Shown in pieces: positions 16,133 through 22,446 of a DNA stretch of 22,446 bases. Within the stretch, counting starts at the first letter, position 1, and every line of letters begins with the position of its first letter. Location of the stretch: positions 1 to 22,446 of the forward strand of contig DAOVUR010000004.1 in NCBI GenBank assembly GCA_030632465.1, written 5' to 3'. Under the pieces are notes generated by a model. It was not told the DNA's origin. It made no database searches and was given only the letters and a program-made list of their open reading frames with translations. Position numbers and translations under genes: made by a program. The stretch comes from a bacterium (GTDB taxonomy: Bacteria > Verrucomicrobiota > Kiritimatiellia > UBA8416 > CAMZLY01).

Positions 16133-19100
16133 TGAAATCATTATCTGAAAATATACTTACGCCAGAATTTAATACCGCAGGAACAAACTTAATTGAAGCC
16201 AGTGCCGGCACCGGCAAAACATACAGTATCCAGACACTTTTTCTTCGTCTAGTCATTACAGAAGGTATACCCGTTCAGAAAATACTAGTCGTAACCTTTA
16301 CCGAAGCGGCAACAAAAGAACTACGGGAGCGGCTGCGTTCCATTATGGAAAAATGCCGCCTATCGAGTTCGCTCGAGAGTGATGACCCGGACAAAAAACG
16401 TATCAAAGGCATCCTAGCACTAGAACTAACTCCTAATCATATACCGGCAATATACGCAGACAAGCCTAAAGAAGTTATTCAAATGCATCGTATCAAGCGC
16501 GCATTGCTGGACTTTGACCAGGCAGCAATCAACACAATCCATGGTTTCTGCCAGCGTAGCTTGAAGGAATTCGCATTCGAATGTAGCTACGACTTTGATA
16601 CAGAACTCGTCAACAACGACACCAGACTGCAACAACTATGCAACGATTGGTGGCGGCGAGTAAAATACAGCAACCCCACAACACTATCAGAAAATATTTT
16701 TAAGAATAACATTACTGAGCCAGAAAAACTATTAAACCTCGTTAAAGCCATAGCAAAAAGACCTATGGCCGAAGTTTATCCCAGCGCAGACAGTAAGCCC
16801 GATGAAGCCGAAAGCAGTATCAAGGAAACTATCACAGCTACCATCACGTATCTGAACAAAGAGCTAGAAATCATTACAGCAGATATCAACAGCACTAATA
16901 GTGCAAAGTATTTCAATACTACCAGTAAACAAATAATTCTAGAGCAAATAAAAGTTTTGAGTAGGACGCCCGCTCCTAGCGATCTCATTGCTTTTGATTC
17001 CCTATTAATACTTAACAGCAAGCTACGACCTACAGGAATCGCTAATGACTATATTGAATCTAATCAAATAAAATGTTGTATTACCGCCTGTAAAAAATGT
17101 AGTCAGCTAATAAAAGATTATAAAATAGGCGTATCAGGCGGCAGCTGGAAACTCGATAGCAATATTAGTAACGAATGGGCTGAAGCTCTTACAAAAGTAA
17201 AAAGCGTCATCAACGAGAACTATAATGAATTGGAAATATTTCTTAATGAAGAGATGGAATTCTATACAAAAAATAGTTTTGATGATCCCAATAAAAAAGA
17301 AAAGCTGCTAGATGCACTTAAAGAGTTGTCAGCAGCAACGATCACAAAAACCGCTATTAATCAAATAAGCTCACTAAAACAACGGAAATCCTTACCCTGG
17401 AACTGCTCAAGTGAGACCGCCGAATTACTAAAGAAAACGAAACCATTAATTATATCAGAAAACACACTTTTATTTATAGAACAAGCGACAGGGGTAAAGG
17501 CTGTTCTAGATCAATACAACAAAGACAAACATAATGCACACGAAATGACATACGATGATATGTTGCAACGGCTACAACAAGCTCTCGCTGGCGACCAGAC
17601 CAATGCGTTAACTGATGTAATGCGAGAAAAGTATGATGTAGCACTTATTGACGAGTTCCAGGATACAGATCCCGTTCAGTACAGTATTTTCAATGAAATA
17701 TTTGCCAAGGGTAAACTTCCATTCTTCTACGTAGGTGACCCCAAGCAGGCTATCTACTCATTCCGTGGTGGTGACGTTTTTACATACTCGCAGGCAGTTG
17801 ATTCAGTAAATCAAGATAATAGTTATTATCTTGATACAAACTATAGATCACAAGCGCCATTAATTACTGCAATCAACACTATCTTCATGGATAGAGAGGG
17901 ACAAGTATCAGTATTTGGCGAAAAAATAAGTTATTCAAATGAACTAAAATGTAACGACTTGAAAAGTCGCTTTATTGACAACAATAGACTAGATAAAACC
18001 CCGCTAAAAATATGGAAATATATAAATAGAACAAATAGCAAAATAACAAGTTACAGTTCACATGAAGCTAGGGCAGTATATACCAATGTTGCTGAAGAAA
18101 TTGTTAGACTTCTTAATAGTAAAGACACTGGTTTCTCTGAATATAATCTAGAAACAGACGAATGCAGCAACTATATTACGCACGTACAACCATCTGATAT
18201 TGCAATATTAGTTAGGCGGCATGCCGAAGCAAAATATATATACCAAGAGTTGCAGAAACGAGGAGTCCCCGTTGTGCGGCAAGCTGGCGATAATGTATTC
18301 GATTCCTCCGAGGCACTAGAACTACTCTATCTAATTAAAGCCATGGTCAACCCCGAAAATATATCAGCAGTAAGAACAGCACTGGCGTCAGAGCTACTGC
18401 CAATAAGTGACCAAGAAGTAGTCGCCATTATGGGGAATAATAAAGCACCATATTTGACTGCAGCAAAACTTGGTATTGAACAGCTACCAGATTCACTCGA
18501 CAAATGGATTGCACTCTTCAAGGAAAGTAAAGAACTGTGGTTAAGCAAGGATTTCTCTAGTGCTTTTTCCCTATTAACAAGGGAGGCTGGCATAGACGCA
18601 ACCTTGGCCTCAGCGCCAGGAGGTCTAGGGGAACGCAGATTAGTAACAGTAAAACAACTACATGACCTTACTCACCAGAACGCCATCGAACTGCATCTAG
18701 GCCCAGAAGGTGTTGTAAAATGGTTCGCAAGGCAACTTAACAGTGAAACAAGAGAAGAAAACGACGCATTTGAGACACGCCTCGAAAGTGATGCTGATGC
18801 TGTGCGAATCATGACAATCTTCAAAAGCAAAGGTCTTGAATTCCCTATTGTGTTTATTCCCACAATGTGGACAGCCCCCGTAGGCAAGGGAATGAATCCT
18901 TGCCTCGTATATCATGAAAAAGAAAACACTATTATAAACCTCAACAAAGACGATAAGGATGGTAAAAGATCAGCAACAGCTGAAAAAGCTGAAGAAGATA
19001 TCCGCAACCTGTATGTTGCCGTCACAAGAGGGAGCTACAGAACCTATATTATCGCAGGGGGATTAGGGGCAGACAAGTCTACTTTAGATATATGCATACC

Positions 19101-20196
19101 TGACGAGCTACTTAATAAGTGGAACGAAAAAGCTGACAATGAAAATAAAGGAATCGAGATTATAGAAAAAGAACTAATGAAAAACTATTCTATCGAAACC
19201 TTTACAAGGAAGGAAACTGATAGCAACAGTACGTTAGAGGTTAAAAAAGCGAAAGTAGATATATCACGAAGACATGCAAGTTTTTCATCAATTTCACCAC
19301 ATGGACATGTTGCACCTATAACAATAGACTCGCGTGATATTGATGCCGCTGACGCAGAGACTGAACAAGAAACCACAAGTACAGCCCCCATACTAGATAT
19401 CTTTACTTTTCCTGCCGGCGCACACACCGGTGAGTGCTGGCATAGCATCTTCGAGTTTCTAGACTTCATGTCCAGTGATAAAGCCATAAAAGAAATGGTA
19501 AATAAACAGCTCAGCCTAGCACGTCTAGATAAAGGTGATGATGAAACGGCAGAGACAAAGAGAAGCATCACCGCCAATATGGTCAAGAGTGTCTTAAATG
19601 CTGAACTTCACGTAGCAGATAAGAAAACGGTGAAACTTGCCGAAATAACAGAAAAACAGAAACTCGCTGAAATGTCTTTTGATTTCTCGTTAAGCCAGAG
19701 CGGTGATGAATACACAAAGAATGCAGTATGGAACGTCCTCAACAAGCATTGGGGAAATAGTACCGGCGAAAACAAACTATTTCTTGAGCGCCTGAAAAAC
19801 TGGGAAACAACCATCCCCGGCGGGTTCATGACAGGCTTTATCGATCTACTCTTTGAGCAAGATGGTAAATACTACATCTTAGATTGGAAATCAAATCGTC
19901 TAAATGGTAAGCCTGAAGGATTTGATCGCGACGGATTAGCCTCAGAGATTGCTAATCACTCATATTTTCTGCAATACCTTATATACACCGTTGCAGTTCA
20001 TAGATTCCTCGGCCAATGCATAAAAGATTATGACTACGACAAGCATTTCGGTGGAGCCTTATACATATTCCTCAGAGGCGTTAACCAAAATATTAATAAG
20101 AACAGTCAGCATGGCATATATTATACTAAGCCAGAAAAGAATCTTATAGAAGATCTATCCACCGCACTATCCGGATTAGAGAAAGGAGATTGCTGA
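16132..20196 (+). CDS. recB: Exodeoxyribonuclease V subunit beta, RecB (helicase-nuclease)
   Basis: 3'-5' SF1 helicase and only nuclease of RecBCD, 1354 residues (E. coli RecB has 1180). Helicase motifs are complete: Walker A ASAGTGKT (K29), TFTEAATKEL, Walker B DEFQDTD from D507, VGDPKQAIYSFRGGD, LDTNYRS, MTIFKSKGLEFP from M894, and AVTR with R966. The C-terminal nuclease has H1104 (HSIFEFLDF), D1238 (GFIDLLF), D1251 and K1253 (LDWKSN) and Q1281 (YFLQYLIY), the full catalytic set of the family. Extra length lies mainly between motifs Ia and II. It starts with GTG, overlapping the recC stop as TAGTG, with a strong AGGAGG seven bases upstream, suggesting translational coupling with better initiation than recC. 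Confidence 0.97.
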   Translation: MKSLSENILTPEFNTAGTNLIEASAGTGKTYSIQTLFLRLVITEGIPVQKILVVTFTEAATKELRERLRSIMEKCRLSSSLESDDPDKKRIKGILALELTPNHIPAIYADKPKEVIQMHRIKRALLDFDQAAINTIHGFCQRSLKEFAFECSYDFDTELVNNDTRLQQLCNDWWRRVKYSNPTTLSENIFKNNITEPEKLLNLVKAIAKRPMAEVYPSADSKPDEAESSIKETITATITYLNKELEIITADINSTNSAKYFNTTSKQIILEQIKVLSRTPAPSDLIAFDSLLILNSKLRPTGIANDYIESNQIKCCITACKKCSQLIKDYKIGVSGGSWKLDSNISNEWAEALTKVKSVINENYNELEIFLNEEMEFYTKNSFDDPNKKEKLLDALKELSAATITKTAINQISSLKQRKSLPWNCSSETAELLKKTKPLIISENTLLFIEQATGVKAVLDQYNKDKHNAHEMTYDDMLQRLQQALAGDQTNALTDVMREKYDVALIDEFQDTDPVQYSIFNEIFAKGKLPFFYVGDPKQAIYSFRGGDVFTYSQAVDSVNQDNSYYLDTNYRSQAPLITAINTIFMDREGQVSVFGEKISYSNELKCNDLKSRFIDNNRLDKTPLKIWKYINRTNSKITSYSSHEARAVYTNVAEEIVRLLNSKDTGFSEYNLETDECSNYITHVQPSDIAILVRRHAEAKYIYQELQKRGVPVVRQAGDNVFDSSEALELLYLIKAMVNPENISAVRTALASELLPISDQEVVAIMGNNKAPYLTAAKLGIEQLPDSLDKWIALFKESKELWLSKDFSSAFSLLTREAGIDATLASAPGGLGERRLVTVKQLHDLTHQNAIELHLGPEGVVKWFARQLNSETREENDAFETRLESDADAVRIMTIFKSKGLEFPIVFIPTMWTAPVGKGMNPCLVYHEKENTIINLNKDDKDGKRSATAEKAEEDIRNLYVAVTRGSYRTYIIAGGLGADKSTLDICIPDELLNKWNEKADNENKGIEIIEKELMKNYSIETFTRKETDSNSTLEVKKAKVDISRRHASFSSISPHGHVAPITIDSRDIDAADAETEQETTSTAPILDIFTFPAGAHTGECWHSIFEFLDFMSSDKAIKEMVNKQLSLARLDKGDDETAETKRSITANMVKSVLNAELHVADKKTVKLAEITEKQKLAEMSFDFSLSQSGDEYTKNAVWNVLNKHWGNSTGENKLFLERLKNWETTIPGGFMTGFIDLLFEQDGKYYILDWKSNRLNGKPEGFDRDGLASEIANHSYFLQYLIYTVAVHRFLGQCIKDYDYDKHFGGALYIFLRGVNQNINKNSQHGIYYTKPEKNLIEDLSTALSGLEKGDC

Positions 20197-20197
20197 T

Positions 20198-22171
20198 ATG
20201 ACAACAATTCAAAAAGAAGATATCAAAGAACTACACAAACAAGGCAGCCTCCGGGATATTGATTATTTCCTGACCGAAACTCTGGAACGTGAATATAAAG
20301 AATCCACCCCAGAACTGCTGCTTGCAGCTGCTCTCGCAAGTCATAATATGACAGAAACCCATGTATGTATTGATATCGATAAACTTGCAGGCAAAAAATG
20401 GCCCGAAAAAGACACCGAAAAAGTAGATACCAACGAACAAGATCTATATCAAGTCGCACTGCCAGATGAAGACACATGGAAAGAAAAACTTGAGACATCA
20501 ACACTATGTAACAATAGCAAGTCACCTCTAGTACTTGATGGAAACCGCCTTTATCTTCGACGATACTTCCGTTACGAGCAAACTGTTGCCAATAAACTTC
20601 TAGCCCTAGCCAGCCCAGACAGAAATACCACTTCAAACCTCAGTACCAATGATCGCGACAAATTACTAAATATACTCTTTGATGATAAAAGTACTATACA
20701 AAAAGAAGCGGCAAAATTAATACTTAGCAATCAACTACTAATAATCTCAGGAGGACCAGGTACTGGCAAGACATATATGCTATCACGACTAATCGCAATG
20801 TTGGTCGCTGCAGCCGAGGTAACAAATGAAAATATTGATATTCGTATGGCAGCACCAACAGGCAAGGCCGCAATGCGCATGCAAGAAAGCATACGAAATG
20901 CCAAAGGTGATATAAAAAGAACTCTGAAAAAAATTGAACAATCAGATAACGTCATCAATATACTCAAAGATGAAATTGATAATATCCCCGAAAATGCCTG
21001 CACCATACATCGCCTACTTGGAACACAAATCGGATCGCCATATTTCAAATACAATGCTGATAATCCATTGCCTACAGATATACTTATTATTGATGAGGCA
21101 AGCATGATAGATCTACCGATGATGGCAAAGATACTAAATGCCCTACAATCAGACACAAAACTTATTCTACTGGGCGACATGCACCAACTATCCTCGGTAG
21201 ATCCGGGATATGTCCTTGGTGATATATGTAAAGCCGCAGAGGAAAACAAAGATTCAAACTTAGGCAAATCAATCGTAGAACTTATATTCAGTCACCGTTT
21301 TGATGCAGACAGCCCTATCGGACAACTTAGTACCGCCCTACACCATGCAGGTAAAGAAATCGATGATCTAGATGGAGAACAAGCTTGGCAAAAGCTAAAG
21401 GAACTTGACGGACAGAAAACCGAGGGCTTCAAAGTTAACTGGCACGAAACACCCAAAAACCTTCGTGAAAGTAACGGCTCACCTAATAAAGACTTCCGTT
21501 CTGAGGTTTTAAAGAACTATAAAGAATTCCTAAATTCAACAACTCCTGAAGAAGCATTTAAAGCCCTAAATAAGTTTCGGGTATTTTCACCGCTCAGACA
21601 AGGACCGCATGGACTACTCACCATCAATAAACTAATCGAAGATACTTTATCATTAAAAAACATGAGAATAACTAATAGAGACTTCAAGCCGCTCAATACT
21701 ACGGGAGAGTTTTATGACCATCGAGTTATCATGGTTAACACCAATAATTATGGGCTACAACTATTCAATGGCGATATGGGTATAGTACTACCAGAAGATA
21801 CCAACGGTAGCCAGCTTGATACAGACTCCTACAAATCTCAAAACGTAATCTGGTTCGAAACAACAGACGAAGCTACAGGAAAAAAAGGATTCCGTTCATT
21901 CCCATGCAACATGATACCGCCACATGAAACAGCATTTGCCATGACCATCCATAAATCGCAAGGCTCACAATATGAAAATATCATGATCATCATGCCAGAG
22001 CGAGACAACGAAAAACTATTCACCAAAGAACTACTCTATACAGCAATCACCCGTGCCGAAAAAGAAGTATCACTCTGGTGTAACAAAGACATATTTAAGA
22101 AGACCGCAACCCGACAGACAGAATGCACATCAGGACTGAAAGAAAGACTAAATAAGTGTGTGACTAAGTGA
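20198..22171 (+). CDS. recD: Exodeoxyribonuclease V subunit alpha, RecD
   Basis: 5'-3' SF1 helicase subunit of RecBCD, 657 residues (E. coli 608). It shows an N-terminal RecB-interaction domain, Walker A GGPGTGKT at 185-192, RMAAPTGKAAMRM, Walker B DEAS at 299-302, LLGDMHQLSSVDPG (motif III), the C-terminal TIHKSQGSQYE from about 583 (UvrD_C_2 type), and motif VI TAITRA at 615-620. Presence of recC and recB just upstream, and lack of the long RecD2 N-terminal extension, identify it as RecD rather than RecD2. Only one base separates it from the recB stop, and AAGGAG stands nine bases before the ATG. No terminator-like T tract follows; repeats occupy the downstream spacer. Confidence 0.96.
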   Translation: MTTIQKEDIKELHKQGSLRDIDYFLTETLEREYKESTPELLLAAALASHNMTETHVCIDIDKLAGKKWPEKDTEKVDTNEQDLYQVALPDEDTWKEKLETSTLCNNSKSPLVLDGNRLYLRRYFRYEQTVANKLLALASPDRNTTSNLSTNDRDKLLNILFDDKSTIQKEAAKLILSNQLLIISGGPGTGKTYMLSRLIAMLVAAAEVTNENIDIRMAAPTGKAAMRMQESIRNAKGDIKRTLKKIEQSDNVINILKDEIDNIPENACTIHRLLGTQIGSPYFKYNADNPLPTDILIIDEASMIDLPMMAKILNALQSDTKLILLGDMHQLSSVDPGYVLGDICKAAEENKDSNLGKSIVELIFSHRFDADSPIGQLSTALHHAGKEIDDLDGEQAWQKLKELDGQKTEGFKVNWHETPKNLRESNGSPNKDFRSEVLKNYKEFLNSTTPEEAFKALNKFRVFSPLRQGPHGLLTINKLIEDTLSLKNMRITNRDFKPLNTTGEFYDHRVIMVNTNNYGLQLFNGDMGIVLPEDTNGSQLDTDSYKSQNVIWFETTDEATGKKGFRSFPCNMIPPHETAFAMTIHKSQGSQYENIMIIMPERDNEKLFTKELLYTAITRAEKEVSLWCNKDIFKKTATRQTECTSGLKERLNKCVTK

Positions 22172-22242
22172 GAAATGGGGTATATGGGAAAACCGGCCAA
22201 AAGCAAAATAGGCCTCCGAATATTTCATCCTAATCGTAACCC

Positions 22243-22275
22243 GCCTGTAGCGACTGTGTCGCAGACACTGCGGGC
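22243..22275. repeat. Branched REP-like palindrome after recD
   Basis: GCCTGTAG (22243-22250) pairs with CTGCGGGC (22268-22275) with two G-T wobbles, enclosing a perfect small hairpin CGAC-tgt-GTCG (22251-22261). The word GCGCCTGTAG recurs at 22351-22360. Confidence 0.5.
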
Positions 22276-22410
22276 AGGTCGCACTCGTAATCGTAATCCT
22301 TTTTTAGGCTCGCTCGGAGAGCTTCGCCCCACCTTACTTTCGCGTATTTAGCGCCTGTAGTGAGCTTGTCGAATCTGTGTTTCGTAGTTATCTTTTCAGC
22401 CCAGTAAGGA

Positions 22411-22431
22411 TTTTCAATTCTCACTTTTCAC
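22411..22431. repeat. Tandem heptamers near the window end
   Basis: TTTTCAA, TTCTCAC and TTTTCAC are three consecutive 7-base units of the same type as those at 11079-11106 and 12443-12456. Confidence 0.5.
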
Positions 22432-22446
22432 TACTTGTCCGCCGTA

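Larger units (their letters stand above)
22172..22446. other. Repeat-rich spacer downstream of recD
   Basis: No gene recognised. In order it holds TCCTAA/TCGTAA hexamers (22228-22239), an AACCCGCC word (22238-22245), a branched palindrome (22243-22275), TCGTAA hexamers (22285-22297), an imperfect GC-rich palindrome (about 22307-22328), a second GCGCCTGTAG word (22351-22360), and TTTTCA-type heptamers (22411-22431). A 64-codon minus-strand open frame crosses these repeats and looks non-coding. Confidence 0.6.

Noticed and set aside
20223..20636. A 137-codon minus-strand frame inside recD
   Set aside because: It is fully antisense to the strongly supported recD coding sequence and is rich in C, W and Y, as expected of a shadow frame.
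20731..21267. A 178-codon minus-strand frame inside recD
   Set aside because: It is antisense to the RecD Walker A and B region and mirrors that sequence; no independent signal.
22230..22424. A 64-codon minus-strand frame after recD
   Set aside because: It reads through hexamer, palindrome and heptamer repeats and has no ribosome site or family resemblance, so it is taken as repeat sequence.

Overview
The window looks like chromosome of a moderately AT-rich Gram-negative bacterium of the PVC superphylum, most likely Kiritimatiellota or Lentisphaerota. This is inferred from three things: a conserved division/wall cluster with RsmH, FtsI and MurE; a Skp-like periplasmic chaperone implying an outer membrane; and a secreted protein with the C-terminal architecture (WLDxYG, DxDxDG calcium loop, W/Y-rich tail) common in those phyla. 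No rRNA, tRNA, CRISPR array or intact transposable element was seen.

Region 1 (1-7667, all minus strand). Reading leftwards: a small secreted protein of unknown family, a membrane-anchored OmpH/Skp-like protein, metG (methionyl-tRNA synthetase), then the start of a dcw (division and cell wall) operon: mraZ, rsmH, an ftsL-like gene, ftsI and murE. murE runs off the left edge, so only its first 143 codons are present. The dcw genes overlap or nearly abut, and a credible sigma-70-type promoter with repeated G-rich boxes sits before mraZ.

Region 2 (7668-10040, plus strand). First comes a membrane-anchored protein whose C-terminal domain closely resembles the Hedgehog N-terminal signalling domain and the zinc-dependent D-Ala-D-Ala peptidases (M15/LAS fold). 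Next is a stand-alone secreted modular protein with its own promoter-like sequence and a very clear intrinsic terminator.

Region 3 (10041-12330, minus strand). A Ste24/HtpX-type M48 membrane zinc protease lies upstream of prmA (ribosomal protein L11 methyltransferase).

Region 4 (12593-22171, plus strand). A complete recC-recB-recD operon encodes the RecBCD helicase-nuclease. The genes are joined by a 1-base overlap and a 1-base gap, and the helicase and nuclease motifs are intact.

The spacers are the unusual part. Short tandem heptamer and hexamer arrays recur at several gene ends, in two cases forming the 3' end of the coding sequence itself. Related repeat clusters occur on both sides of recCBD, and a nested two-stem inverted repeat precedes recC. 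The Hedgehog-like peptidase and the spacer repeats are the observations most worth following; I see no clear evidence of an undescribed multi-gene system.
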